Positions 17,201-26,972 of a stretch of DNA of 64,000 nucleotides are shown one piece after another (positions within the stretch are counted from its first letter, which is position 1; every line of letters starts with the position of its first letter). This DNA comes from an uncultured Pseudomonadales bacterium. GTDB lineage: Bacteria > Pseudomonadota > Gammaproteobacteria > Pseudomonadales > Azotimanducaceae. Position numbers and translations under genes: made by a program. Location: assembly GCA_958296195.1 (NCBI GenBank), contig OY282455.1, forward strand, positions 1,922,001 through 1,986,000, in the 5' to 3' direction. The notes under the pieces are model-generated. The model was not told where the DNA came from and made no database searches. It worked only from the letters and a program-made list of their open reading frames with translations.

Positions 17201-18429
17201 CAGCGGCGCCCGCCTAAGGCGTCGGTCTTTGCGCCCCGCAACTCGTCGCGGAACTGCGGGGCGGCGATGGCGATCAGCGCCTCGGCCCGCGCCTCCAAGG
17301 GCAGGTTGCGCAACCGCGCCACGCCGTATTCGGTCACCACGATGTCCACATCCGTGCGCAGGGCGGTGACGACCTCCACTCTGGGAACGATGCGCGAGAC
17401 GGTCCCGCCCCGCGCCGTGGCGTTCATGGCGATTATGGAGCGGCCGCCGGGGCTGGCCCTCGCCCCCCGCATGAAATCGACGGAGCCGCCGGTGCCGGAA
17501 ATTTGCCGCCCCCCGACCGCTTCCCCGTTCACTTGGCCCATGAGGTCCACTGCAACGGCGGAGTTGATGGAGACGAATTGCGGCAACTGACTGATGACGC
17601 CCACTTCGTGGGTGTGGTCCGCACTTCTGAAGACCACTTCCGGCGTCTCCGCCAGCCAGTCAACAAGCGTTTGCGAGCCCAAGGCCATGCCCGTCACATG
17701 CAGGCCACGGTCTATGGGCTTGTTGGCGCCGGTGACCACTCCACCGCGAATGAGCGCCATGCCGCCATCGTCGATCAGGCCGCCGTGCAGGCCAAGGTCG
17801 TTCTTGTCCTGCAGCGCGGATAGTATGGCTGCAGGAATGGCGCCGATGCCGGTTTGAACGCAGTCGCCGTCATCAATCAGGCTCGCCGTTAGCTGGCCGA
17901 TGGCTTCCGCCTCGGCGTCAACCCTCGGGGCCGGAAACTCAAACAGAGGACGATGGGTGGTCAGGGTCGAGCCGAGGCGCTTTGCGTCGATTAGCGGACA
18001 TCCCGCCGGCGCTTGGAATGCCTCGTTGCACTCCGCAAGCACGACTTCAGCGTTGGCCAGCACCGCCGCCAAGAAATCCACGTTTGGCCCAAGCCGCAGC
18101 CGCCCGTCCCGGTCCCGCGCCACCTGAATGAGCGCCACGTCAATGCCGCGCCGCAGGTGTTCATGCACCGCCCGCATCCCCATCGGCAGGAAGTGCAGAC
18201 GGCCCTGGTCCGCTTGCCGCAAATGGGGCGCCATGAACGGCGTGGTCATCTGATAGGTGGGATGCCAAGCCGTGAAGTCGGTTTGGTTGTAGCCGGGCAG
18301 CGGGAACTGAAAGAAGTGCAGCCTCTCCGGCAGTTGCGCATCCGCCAAGGCCGCCAACAGTCCCGTAGGTTCGCCGCTGCCGCCGCTGACGAAGATGCGC
18401 TGGTCGGGTTTGAGGTAAAAGAGGTCCAT
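17200..18429 (-). CDS. Acetyl-CoA hydrolase/transferase family protein
   Basis: The 409-residue protein carries family I CoA-transferase features: VSGGSGEPTGLL near the N-terminus, TGIGAIPAAILSAL, LGLHGGLIDDGGM, and the C-terminal ISGTGGSVDFMRGA and RIVPRVEVVTALRTDVDIVVTEYGVARLRN blocks. The family moves CoA between acids (for example acetyl-CoA:butyrate or 4-hydroxybutyrate transferases) or hydrolyses acyl-CoA. The product is cytoplasmic. It lies between the sulfatase and a coupled hypothetical gene on the same strand. The specific acid is not predictable from sequence. Confidence 0.87.
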   Translation of the reverse strand: MDLFYLKPDQRIFVSGGSGEPTGLLAALADAQLPERLHFFQFPLPGYNQTDFTAWHPTYQMTTPFMAPHLRQADQGRLHFLPMGMRAVHEHLRRGIDVALIQVARDRDGRLRLGPNVDFLAAVLANAEVVLAECNEAFQAPAGCPLIDAKRLGSTLTTHRPLFEFPAPRVDAEAEAIGQLTASLIDDGDCVQTGIGAIPAAILSALQDKNDLGLHGGLIDDGGMALIRGGVVTGANKPIDRGLHVTGMALGSQTLVDWLAETPEVVFRSADHTHEVGVISQLPQFVSINSAVAVDLMGQVNGEAVGGRQISGTGGSVDFMRGARASPGGRSIIAMNATARGGTVSRIVPRVEVVTALRTDVDIVVTEYGVARLRNLPLEARAEALIAIAAPQFRDELRGAKTDALGGRR

Positions 18430-18438
18430 GACCTTGGA

Positions 18439-20112
18439 CTAGTTCGACCAGTAAACGTATTCGTCCCCAGGCGCGTCCGCTTGGCTGAGGTCTCGGTCGA
18501 TGTTGATCGGCGAGGAGAGTTGCGAAGGCCAAAGCGGTGGCGTCTGCTCCGCGTTGTGGGTGTCCAGCGCATTGCGCAGTTCGGCCAGCTTGTCCGGCAT
18601 CTGTGCGGCCAGATTGCGGCGTTCGCTGAGGTCCGCGGCAAGGTCGAAGAGCCACTCCTGCCTAGGCAAGCCTTCCGGGGCGCTGACGTTCAGCTTCCAG
18701 CGCCCCATGCGCACGCTTTGGGAGGCGCCGCTGCGCCAGAACAGGGCTTGGTGTGGCGCACCGGCAAGCTCCTGGCGAACGTAGGGCAGCAGATCCACGC
18801 CGTCCATCTTGCGGTCCGTCGGCATGGGGGCGCCGGCTGCCGCCGCCGCCGATGCGTACAGGTCGAAGTGATGCACGGGTTGATCGTAGGTGGCGCCCGG
18901 TTGCAGCTTGGCCGGCCACTTGACGAAGAAAGGCACATGAACGCCGCCTTCAAACATGGACATCTTCCAGCCCCGGAACGGCTTGTTGACGTCCGGCAGG
19001 CCGATGTATCCGGCGCCGCCGTTGTCGGAGGTGAACATCACCAAGGTGTTCTCCTCCAGCCCGTGTTGGCGCAGGGCGTCGAGCACCCGGCCCACGCCGC
19101 GGTCCAAGGCGCGAATCATCGCCGCATAGACCCGTTCCCGGTGCAGTTCCACTTGGGAAAGGGCTGCGTAGTCCTCCCGGGTCGCTTGCAGTGGCGTGTG
19201 CGGCGCGAAGTGCGCCAAATACAGAAAGAACGGACGGTTCTTGTTGGCGTCGATGACCTTGACCGCTTCGTCGGTGTAGTAATCGGTCAGGTACTGCGGC
19301 GGTTCAAACACGGGTCCGCCATCGTGCTGGGCAGCGAATTTCAATGCCCGCCACAGGAACAGGTCGATGGGGTCGAAGTCTTGACGGGCCTGCACGATGT
19401 TGGGATCGTCCTTGCGTCCGTACAGCCCGCTGGTCATCAGCAGGCTTTCGTCGAATCCTTGATCCTGCGGCGCCATGCCGTTGCTGCGCCCCAAGTGCCA
19501 CTTGCCGATGTGGACGCTGTGGTAGCCGCGACCTTGGAGCAGTTCCGCTAGGGTGACCTCGCCGGAGGGCATGCCCATGTCCTCGTAGGGCAGGCTGATT
19601 GCTTCGTCGTTGTAAACGGCCGGCGGCGTGTTGCGGTCGCTGGCGTTGCTGACAATGCGCAGCATGGGCATCATGCTCTCCGGGGTGGGAGTGAACTCGA
19701 ATCCGAAGCGGGTGCTGTAGCGGCCTGACAGCAAGGCGGCGCGGGAAGGCGCACAGGTGGCGTTGGCGGCGTATCCCTGGGTGAAGTTGACGCCCTCGGC
19801 GGCGATGGAGTCTATGTGCGGCGTTGGCGCGGTGCCCTTGGCCACGCCTCCGCCGTTGAAGGAAAGGTCGTTCCAGCCTAGATCGTCCGCCACGATGAGC
19901 ACGATGTTGGGCGGCCGGTCCGCCGCCGGCGCTTGGGCTGTGGCTGGTCCACGCCGCCAACTCACCTGCCGCGTGGGGCCGACGGGCGTTCTGATGTCGG
20001 CCATCAACTCGACGCCGGCCAGCAGCAGCTCCACCCGCAAGAGCCAGCCCGAGACGCCGACGATGATCAGCAAAACCGCCCCGGCCAGCGCTATCTTGGT
20101 CCCTGTTCGCAT
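18439..20112 (-). CDS. Exported or membrane-anchored arylsulfatase-type sulfatase
   Basis: ATG 20112 follows GAAGGAG. Residues ~5-30 form one hydrophobic segment (LAGAVLLIIVGVSGWLL), a signal anchor. The catalytic domain has PPNIVLIVADDLGWND (metal-binding Asp pair) and CAPSRAALLSGRYSTRFG, the C-x-P-S-R sulfatase signature whose Cys becomes formylglycine. HIGKWHLG and FTSDNGG (further metal and substrate residues) are present. The protein therefore looks like an active periplasmic sulfatase needing a formylglycine-generating or anaerobic maturase, neither of which is seen in this window. The substrate, such as a sulfated glycan or sterol, is unknown. Confidence 0.92.
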   Translation of the reverse strand: MRTGTKIALAGAVLLIIVGVSGWLLRVELLLAGVELMADIRTPVGPTRQVSWRRGPATAQAPAADRPPNIVLIVADDLGWNDLSFNGGGVAKGTAPTPHIDSIAAEGVNFTQGYAANATCAPSRAALLSGRYSTRFGFEFTPTPESMMPMLRIVSNASDRNTPPAVYNDEAISLPYEDMGMPSGEVTLAELLQGRGYHSVHIGKWHLGRSNGMAPQDQGFDESLLMTSGLYGRKDDPNIVQARQDFDPIDLFLWRALKFAAQHDGGPVFEPPQYLTDYYTDEAVKVIDANKNRPFFLYLAHFAPHTPLQATREDYAALSQVELHRERVYAAMIRALDRGVGRVLDALRQHGLEENTLVMFTSDNGGAGYIGLPDVNKPFRGWKMSMFEGGVHVPFFVKWPAKLQPGATYDQPVHHFDLYASAAAAAGAPMPTDRKMDGVDLLPYVRQELAGAPHQALFWRSGASQSVRMGRWKLNVSAPEGLPRQEWLFDLAADLSERRNLAAQMPDKLAELRNALDTHNAEQTPPLWPSQLSSPINIDRDLSQADAPGDEYVYWSN

Positions 20113-20586
20113 GGATTCTCCTTCCCCCAGCGTCGGCCGTCGCTGAGCGCCGCACCCCGGAGTGTCGCCATCAACCCGAGGCTCGGCGCTCAGTGAACCG
20201 CTGTTCGGCCCAATCATTGGTGGATGGCCTTCAGCCAAGCCGCCTTGCAGCAGCTAGGCTGGAGGGTGCCTATGTGCGCATAGAGATCACGCGCTTCCGC
20301 AAAGCGGCCCTGCATCCGGCAAACGTCGCCAAGCCGCATCTGCGCCCGCGGATCCTAGGGGCAGCATACCCGTTTTTTGCCGTGCCGGACCAGTGACCTT
20401 CGGAACTATTAGGCAAGTGGGCAAAACGCCGCAGGAACCGGGAATTTCGGGAGACCGACATCGACAGGTAACTGCAGTTGGCCTATCCTGCGTCCGCAAC
20501 CAACTGCGCTGGTGCGGCGCCTCCGCACTAACGCGCTGAGGGCATGTTCAAGTTTGCGTCGGCAAGAGTCTTACGAGGGGTACGCA
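20113..20586 (+). other. 474-bp divergent intergenic region without a supported gene
   Basis: This gap lies between the sulfatase (leftward) and the molybdenum hydroxylase operon (rightward). Short frames inside it have no conserved character. It must hold the promoters of both transcription units, but I see no convincing -35/-10 pair. A GAGGGG at 20575-20580 serves as ribosome-binding site for the following gene. Confidence 0.4.
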
Positions 20587-21084
20587 GTGATCAAATTCAC
20601 CCTGAATGGAGAGTCCGTCAGCACCGAAGATAGCCCGGACACACCGTTGCTCTGGGCGGTGCGGGACACCTTTAAGTTGAAGGGTTCCAAGTACGGCTGC
20701 GGCGCCGGTCTGTGCGGCGCCTGCACCATGCATGTCGAAGGCAGGGCGGCGCGAAGCTGCGTTTTGCCGGTTGCGGCGGTTGCCGGCAAGCGGGTCACCA
20801 CCATCGAGGGGCTTGGCGCACCGGAGTCGCTGCATCCCCTGCAAGCCGCTTGGGTGGCGCAAAGCGTTTCCCAGTGCGGCTATTGCCAGTCCGGGCAGAT
20901 CATGTCCGCCGCCGCCTTGTTGATGGCCAAGGCTGCACCTTCCGAAGAGGAGGTCAATGAGGCGATGGCCGGCAACATCTGCCGTTGCGGCTGCTATCCG
21001 CGCATCAAGCAAGCCATTCTGTCCGTGGTGGCGCGAGAGGATGACAGCCAGGCGGTTGGCGCGGCGACGGAGGTGAGCGCATGA
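20587..21084 (+). CDS. (2Fe-2S)-binding small subunit of a molybdenum hydroxylase
   Basis: The protein is about 165 residues from GTG 20587 (GAGGGG seven bases upstream). The N-terminal ferredoxin-type cluster site is GCGAGLCGACTM plus a Cys in ARSCVLPV; the C-terminal all-helical domain binds the second [2Fe-2S] with QCGYCQSGQIMSAAALL and NICRCGCYPRIKQAI. This is the small subunit of xanthine dehydrogenase/isoquinoline 1-oxidoreductase-like enzymes, passing electrons from the molybdenum centre. It overlaps the large-subunit gene by four bases (ATGA). Confidence 0.95.
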   Translation: MIKFTLNGESVSTEDSPDTPLLWAVRDTFKLKGSKYGCGAGLCGACTMHVEGRAARSCVLPVAAVAGKRVTTIEGLGAPESLHPLQAAWVAQSVSQCGYCQSGQIMSAAALLMAKAAPSEEEVNEAMAGNICRCGCYPRIKQAILSVVAREDDSQAVGAATEVSA

Positions 21085-23363
21085 GCACTCGTCTCGGCCG
21101 CGGCCTAACTGCACAAGTGGACCAGACTTCCCCGCAACAACGCTTTCCCACTGACTTGGAGCGCCGTCTCCATAGGAACTATTCCCGGCGCCGCTTTCTG
21201 CGCACCGCCGGCATCGCCGGCGGGGGCTTGGTGGTCGGGTTTTCGCTCGGCGGCTGCAGCCCCGGAGCACCGCCGCTGAAGGCCATTGCCGGGGCGTTCG
21301 CGCCCAACGCCTTCCTCCAGATAACGCCGGACAGCTTGGTTCGGTTCTACTGCCCGCGGGACGAGATGGGGCAAGGCGTGACGACCGGCCTCACCACACT
21401 CGTGGCGGAGGAGCTCGATGTCGCCCCATCGAACCTGTACGTCGAGTTCGCCGGCGTCCACTCGGACTACGCCAACCCCGAATACGGCTTTCAAGGAACG
21501 GGAGGCAGCACCTCCGTCAAGGCGCACTACCAGCAGTTGCGGCAAGTAGGCGCCGATGTGCGGGCCGTGCTGCTTGAAGCCGCCGCGCTTGACCTTGGGG
21601 TCGCTAGGGAGCGATTGGCCACCGACGACGGCCATGTCGTCATCGACGGTCGGCGGCTGCCCTACGGGCAGTTCGTCGCCAGCGCCGCCAAGCTAACTGT
21701 GCCGGAAGGCAGTCCCCTAAAAAAACCCAGTGAATTCAAGTACATCGGCAAGTCGTTCCCGCGTTTGGACGGCTTGGCCAAGGCCACCGGCACTGCGGTT
21801 TACGGCATTGATGTCGAGGTGCCGGGCATGCATCACGCCGTGGTGAAAAGAAGCCCCGTCGCCGGGGGCCTGCTCAAGTCCGCTGATGTGCGCAAGGCCG
21901 AGGCCATGCCGGGCGTGACCGACGTGGTGACCATCGCCTCCGGCGTGGCCGTGGTGGCCAAGAAGCACTGGCAGGCCAAGGTGGCTGCGGACGCCTTGGA
22001 TCTTGAATGGAACCTGCCGGCTTTGGCGCAAGTCAGCACGGAGCAGGTCAAGGCGGACTATGCTGCGGCCATGGTCGCGGAGGAAGGCGAATCCGCCGCC
22101 GCCCAAGGCGATGCGCATGGCGCTTTCGATGCCGCGCAGACGGTGCTGGAGAACGAATATTGGGCGCCTTACTTGGCTCATGCGCCCATGGAGCCCATGA
22201 ACGCGGTGGTCCGCGTTGAAAACGGGGAGGCCGACGTTTGGACGGGCTCCCAAGGGCCGCCCGCGGCGCAGGGGTTGGTGGCGCGTTATGCGGGGCTCGA
22301 TGTGGAGCAGGTGCGTTCCCATCAGACCCACCTCGGCGGTGCCTTTGGCCGTCGCGCAACCCTCACCCATGTGATCGAAGCCACTCAGATCGCCGTGGCG
22401 ACCAAGAAGCCCATCCATTTGCTGTGGTCCCGCGAGGACGACCTGAAGGGCGGCGTTTACCGGCCGGCTTCGTTGGTGAAGTTGAAGGCCGGCTTGGACA
22501 GCGCAGGCAAGATCAACGCATGGGTCGCCAAGCGCGTCGGCGGCAACATTACGCCCGATACGCTGGGCAGGATGTTGCCGGCGCTGCTCCCCGGTTTGGG
22601 TGATGGGCTGATCGATTGGTCGGCGGGCTTGGCCAGTGGCCTGTTTGATGGCTGGGTGGTGGACCCCTTGAGCGTGGAGGGCCTTAACGGGGACTATGAT
22701 CTGCCCAACCACGAAGTCCTGCACGTCACCAAGGATCATGGCCTGCCGCTGACCTTCTGGCGCTCCGTGGGCCACTCCTTCACCGCCTTTGCCAAGGAGA
22801 CGATGGTGGACGAACTGGCGGAGAAAGGGGGGATCGACGGCGTTGAACTGCGTTTGCGGAACACCCGCAACAACCTTCGGTTGAACAACGTCATCAGGGT
22901 GGCGGGCGAGCGCATGGGCACAATGCAGCCCGGGGCGGGGCGTACACTGGGCTTCGCGGCGCACAGCTCATTCGGCACTTACGTTGCTGAGGTCGCCGAA
23001 GTTTCCGTGGCGCAAGGCGGAATCAAAGTGCATAAGGTGTTTTGCGTGGTGGATTGCGGCCGAGCGATCAACCCCGACATCGTGCGGGCGCAGATGGAAG
23101 GCGCCGTCATGTACGGCCTGACGGCGGCGCTGCACGGCAACTTGGAGCTCGAGAACGGGGAGATTCGGCAAAGTAACTTCCACGACTACCCCATCCTGCG
23201 CATGGACGCAGCGCCGGCTGTCGAAGTGGCGATCATCGACAGCGACGAGGCCCCCACCGGAGTGGGAGAACCGGGTCTGCCGCCCATCGCCCCGGCAGTG
23301 GCCAACGCGGTTTACCGAGCGACGGGCCAAAGGCTGAAGTCATTGCCTTTGCGGGTGGTCTAG
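21081..23363 (+). CDS. Molybdopterin-binding large subunit, isoquinoline 1-oxidoreductase (IorB)-like
   Basis: This 760-residue xanthine-dehydrogenase-family subunit has a Tat signal around residues 30-62 ([26 protein letters not shown]), so the holoenzyme is probably exported folded; the Cys at the end of the hydrophobic stretch could even be lipidated. Conserved features include [26 protein letters not shown], and [18 protein letters not shown] with the catalytic Glu near the C-terminus. Such aldehyde or N-heterocycle hydroxylases use molybdopterin cytosine dinucleotide. It is coupled to the 2Fe-2S subunit. No flavin subunit is present, so electrons must go to a cytochrome or other acceptor. 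Confidence 0.92.
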   Translation: MSTRLGRGLTAQVDQTSPQQRFPTDLERRLHRNYSRRRFLRTAGIAGGGLVVGFSLGGCSPGAPPLKAIAGAFAPNAFLQITPDSLVRFYCPRDEMGQGVTTGLTTLVAEELDVAPSNLYVEFAGVHSDYANPEYGFQGTGGSTSVKAHYQQLRQVGADVRAVLLEAAALDLGVARERLATDDGHVVIDGRRLPYGQFVASAAKLTVPEGSPLKKPSEFKYIGKSFPRLDGLAKATGTAVYGIDVEVPGMHHAVVKRSPVAGGLLKSADVRKAEAMPGVTDVVTIASGVAVVAKKHWQAKVAADALDLEWNLPALAQVSTEQVKADYAAAMVAEEGESAAAQGDAHGAFDAAQTVLENEYWAPYLAHAPMEPMNAVVRVENGEADVWTGSQGPPAAQGLVARYAGLDVEQVRSHQTHLGGAFGRRATLTHVIEATQIAVATKKPIHLLWSREDDLKGGVYRPASLVKLKAGLDSAGKINAWVAKRVGGNITPDTLGRMLPALLPGLGDGLIDWSAGLASGLFDGWVVDPLSVEGLNGDYDLPNHEVLHVTKDHGLPLTFWRSVGHSFTAFAKETMVDELAEKGGIDGVELRLRNTRNNLRLNNVIRVAGERMGTMQPGAGRTLGFAAHSSFGTYVAEVAEVSVAQGGIKVHKVFCVVDCGRAINPDIVRAQMEGAVMYGLTAALHGNLELENGEIRQSNFHDYPILRMDAAPAVEVAIIDSDEAPTGVGEPGLPPIAPAVANAVYRATGQRLKSLPLRVV

Positions 23364-23370
23364 TAGGGCT

Positions 23371-24883
23371 TCACATGCCCCAAACTTCGACAGCAACGCC
23401 GTTCTTCGACCGCCGTTGCTCGTGGAACAGCTTGTCCTCCCAAGCCCGGTTCTCCCGTTGGTCGAAGATTACTAAATGCCCGGATTCGGGGGCGCAGCGT
23501 TTCATGTAGCCGGCCGTCTGCTCCACCCCTTTGTCAGTGAGGCCCTCCAGGCTCCGCCCTTCGCGGAGCACCTTGCACTCCACCACGAACTCTTGGTTGC
23601 GCGTCCCTAGGGGCCAGACGATCAGCAGGTCCACCCGGCCCCGGCCCAAGCCGTACTCCCGCTCCATGCGCCCGCCGCCGTTCACCACGCGCTGCAGGAA
23701 AGCCTGCAGCAAGAGCTGCGGCCAGGCCTCCGGGTAGTCGAAGCGGTTGCGCCAATGTTCAGAATGACGGCGGAAGAAGTCTTGGAAGGCGGCCAGCAGC
23801 TTGGCGATGTCGAGGCCGCCGTTGGGGTCCAAGTACCAAGCCCTTTCCTGGTCCAGCGTCTCCTGCGCCACCCAAGCCAGCTCCCGAGGCAGAACCTCCG
23901 CGTAGATTGGGTTGGCGATGCGCACCGGGGCGTCCTTGGCGATCAGGCCCAAGTCTCGGACGTATTCAATGTCGCGCCCGCCCGAGTCCCATTTCTCCGC
24001 GCCACTGAGCATCGGCCCGACCACTCGCCGCACCCGCTCCTCCTTGAGCTTGTCCGCCAACTGGTCCAAGTGGGTCACCCGGCGCAGAATGAGCTCCTCG
24101 CGGGCCGCAAAGATGTCCGCCTCGGACACCGGCCGCGCGAGGTCCCGAACGGCGCCGCTCTTGAAGCAGGTCAGGTCCGCCAGCGCGTTCACCAGCCAGG
24201 GCTGGCCTTGGGTTTGCGCCCACACCGCTTGCAGCACCTCTGGGGCGAAGGCCTGCCCGGTCGCCTCCGTATGCTGGCCTAGCAACGCCGAGGTCTCCTC
24301 CCGCGTGAAGTCCCCCAGCCGCAGTGACTTGGCGGCGATGTTGAACGGGCTTCCCATGGACTCGATGCGGTAGTCGCGCATGTCCCGCAGGCCGCATAGG
24401 ACCACGCATTGCGGAAAGTGCGCCGGCCGCATGGGGTAGCCGGCCCGTAGTTGCTGCAGCACGGAAAGCAGCGAGTCCCCCTGCAGGGTGTCGATCTCGT
24501 CGATCAGCAGCACCAGCGGCTTGGGGGACGCCTCCGCCCAAAGCGTCAGCGCTTCGCCCCAAGCCGCGTCTGGGCCGACCCTTTCAAGAATGCCCGGCCA
24601 GGCGTCCTGCAGGAAGCTGTCGCCCAGCATTGACCGCGCCCCGGAAGCCAGCCCCGCGAGCGGTTTCCACAGTGGCGTACACGCAGTGGTAGCCTTGACC
24701 GTTCAGGAGATCGCGCAGCGCCAGCAGGGCGGAGGTCTTGCCCGTTTGCCGGGGAGCGTGCAGCGTGAAGTACTTTTTGCCATGCACCAGGCCGGGCAGT
24801 TCATTAAGGTCAAACCGCTCCAGTGGCGGGATGTGGTAGTGGTCCTCCGGAACAATGGGACCCGCGGTGTTGAAGGTGCGCAT
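23371..24883 (-). pseudogene. AAA-like ATPase with C-terminal PD-(D/E)xK-type domain, frameshifted
   Basis: Two frames add up to one protein of a common ATPase family. The first (24883 to ~24640) has the start and Walker A (APRQTGKTSAL). The second (open from ~24655 to 23371) has Walker B (LVLLIDEIDTL) and a C-terminal nuclease-like region (REYGLGRGRVDLLIVWP, EFVVECKVL). At the junction the first frame ends in YATVETA and the second can be read back as LASGARSMLGDSFL; the usual helix linking these is missing, so a short deletion of some tens of bases probably caused the shift. A sequencing error alone would not remove that segment. The C-terminal fragment lacks a P-loop, so the gene is likely dead. 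Confidence 0.75.
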
Positions 24884-25320
24884 GGCTCGGCTCCTTTGCG
24901 TGGCGGCGCCCCGGTGCCCGCCGCCAACTAGCAGATCGCTAGTATGACCGCTTTCACCAACCCATGCGCAGGATTGGCGGCGGGATTTGGCCCTCCAATG
25001 CCAAGGTGGTCGAGTTGGGAAGCTCGGCGAATGACGGCTCTACTCGGTCGGCGAGTCCGCAAGATGATTTCGGTGCGAGTGCAGTTCCCGCAGGCACGAC
25101 GGGCCGCATGGTCAATTTCGATTTTGAACTCATTGATTTTAGTGGAAAAAATATCCTGCCTCGCGTTCCGGGGTTGCGGTGGGAGTGGGCGCTTGGTGTT
25201 CGCCTGAGGCGGGCGTCGCCCCCACAAACCCTTGCAAAAAGCGAGTTTCAGCGGGCCTTGGAGCGGCGGTTTCAATCGCCCCATTCACCCTGCAAAATAG
25301 TGCCTTGTTGCACCGAATTC
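24884..25320 (+). other. 437-bp divergent region upstream of dnaA
   Basis: The region separates the broken ATPase gene from dnaA. No coding sequence is supported. The stretch 25108-25160 is distinctly AT-rich compared with its surroundings. I looked for DnaA boxes of the form TTATNCACA on both strands and found none, so I see no evidence for a replication origin here. Confidence 0.4.
25124..25154 (+). promoter_or_regulatory. Possible promoter upstream of dnaA
   Basis: TTGAAC (25124-25129) and AAATAT (25149-25154) lie 19 bases apart in the only AT-rich patch before dnaA. Both hexamers are imperfect, so this is a weak call. Confidence 0.25.
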
Positions 25321-26727
25321 ATGTGGGAGGAAGCTGTGCTTGATTGGGGGACCATTCTGCTTAAGTTGGGGGAGGAAGTGCCTGCCGAAGCCTTCAATCG
25401 CTGCCTTAAGACCTTGCAGGCGTGGGAGGACGATGGAGCGCTGGTGCTGTTTGCGCCGAACGCCTACAACCGAGGGGTAGTTGTGAAGGCGCACCTGCCG
25501 CGCATCCGGGAGCTTCGAGGCGGCCTGGTCAAGGTCCAAGTTGGGGCATCGCCCAAAGAAGAGGCGCTGGGGCCGTTGCGGGCGGGCGCTCCGAGCCGTG
25601 CATCCTCCGTCCCCACGACTAAACTGGCCGCCGCCAAGACATTCGAGATATTCGTTCCGAGCGGTTGCAACAAGGCGGCCTTGAAGTCTGCGCAGGACAT
25701 GGCGGACGGACGGGATTGCGAACCCGGCATACTGGTTCTGCACGGGCCAGTCGGGGTTGGCAAGACCCATTTGCTGTGCGCCATTGGCCACCTTGCCCTG
25801 CAGATGCATCCGAACTGGGTGGTGGAGTGCTGGCGCGCCCACTCGTTCATGGCCTACTTCGGTGGGGCGTTCCGGAAAAGTGCAGCCGAAGGCGGGGCTG
25901 CGGCGGAGAGGTTGCGGCAGTCTCTCCGCGCCATTGACGTGCTGCTGTTTGACGACGCGCATCTGATCGTCCAAGGGAACAAGCCGAGAATGCAGGAGGA
26001 GCTCCGCCGGCTGGTTGACGTCGTTTTGGAGCAAGGGGGACGGATGGTCTTGGCCAGCAAGTTGCATCCAAACGAGTTTCCCCATCATTCGGACGAGGAC
26101 TTGCGGGCGAGACTGGCCAGTTGCCTAAACGTGCGGCTGCATATTCCGGGGCGGGATGCAAGCGCCCGCATCCTTGCGCAAATGGTGGAGAACATGCGTG
26201 CCGGACTGCGCCTAAGACCCGAAATTGTGGAGTGCATCCTAGATGAATCCTCCTCAATGCCGGGATGGGAGGGCAATTGCCGGCAATTGGAGGGTTCGGT
26301 TCGCAGCGTTCTTCAGGCGGCCAAGGCGAACGGTTGGAAAGTGACGAAAAAGCTCGTCAGGGGTGCCCTGCGTGTTTCGCCTGCCGCGCATCGGCCCATT
26401 GCGCTGGACGACATCCACGCCGAAATTGCCCACTACTACCAAGTGTCGAGCGGTGACGTCCGGTCGAAACGGAAAACGCAAGCGCTGGTGCGCGCCCGGC
26501 ACATGGGCATGTACTTGGCGCGGCAACTAACCAACTGCTCCTACGCCGACATCGCCAACGCTTGGGGCAACAGGCACCACACGACGGTGAAAAGCGCCTA
26601 CGACCGCATGGACGCGCAGGTCAAAAAGGATAGGAACGCGGCGCATGAGGCCCGTAGGCTGCAAGTCCGCATCAAGGCGCGGGCCAGCCAGGACAAACCG
26701 CCGCAACTGCTGGACTCAGCCGCCTAG
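25321..26727 (+). CDS. dnaA: DnaA-family replication initiator (no dnaN or recF neighbour)
   Basis: The protein is about 468 residues from ATG 25321. Domain I is visible as DWGTILLKLGEEVPAEAFNRCLKTLQAWEDDGALVLFAPNAY. The AAA+ domain has Walker A GPVGVGKTHLL and Walker B DVLLFDDAHLI. The C-terminal DNA-binding domain has the DnaA pattern RSKRKTQALVRARHMGMYLARQLTN...GNRHHTTVKSA. The last motif differs from the canonical G.RDHTTV..A (His instead of Asp). The gene is not followed by dnaN and recF but by an Lhr helicase, and no DnaA boxes are seen, so it could be the main initiator displaced from the origin or a divergent paralogue. Confidence 0.88.
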   Translation: MWEEAVLDWGTILLKLGEEVPAEAFNRCLKTLQAWEDDGALVLFAPNAYNRGVVVKAHLPRIRELRGGLVKVQVGASPKEEALGPLRAGAPSRASSVPTTKLAAAKTFEIFVPSGCNKAALKSAQDMADGRDCEPGILVLHGPVGVGKTHLLCAIGHLALQMHPNWVVECWRAHSFMAYFGGAFRKSAAEGGAAAERLRQSLRAIDVLLFDDAHLIVQGNKPRMQEELRRLVDVVLEQGGRMVLASKLHPNEFPHHSDEDLRARLASCLNVRLHIPGRDASARILAQMVENMRAGLRLRPEIVECILDESSSMPGWEGNCRQLEGSVRSVLQAAKANGWKVTKKLVRGALRVSPAAHRPIALDDIHAEIAHYYQVSSGDVRSKRKTQALVRARHMGMYLARQLTNCSYADIANAWGNRHHTTVKSAYDRMDAQVKKDRNAAHEARRLQVRIKARASQDKPPQLLDSAA

Positions 26728-26972
26728 AACCATCCCCGCTCCGCCCGCCTTAGAGATCTGCAGCACTTTGCTTGGAAGTGCGGGGTGCCATCCCGCTGCT
26801 GGCGGCGTGCGTTCGCGCCCGTGGCATGACGCATCAGCCGCTCATCGGTTGGCTGAACCAGTTCGCCGCCCCGCCGTGGGCGTGACGAAGTTCTTTAGGG
26901 CGGGTCAAGCAGGTCGGTTGGGCTGTTTCGGGCTTGCATGATGGGGAGTGGGGTTCTAGGTTCCTCACCTAG

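Noticed and set aside
24884-25320. Replication origin beside dnaA
   Set aside because: No DnaA boxes or repeated AT-rich 13-mers were found in the region on either strand.
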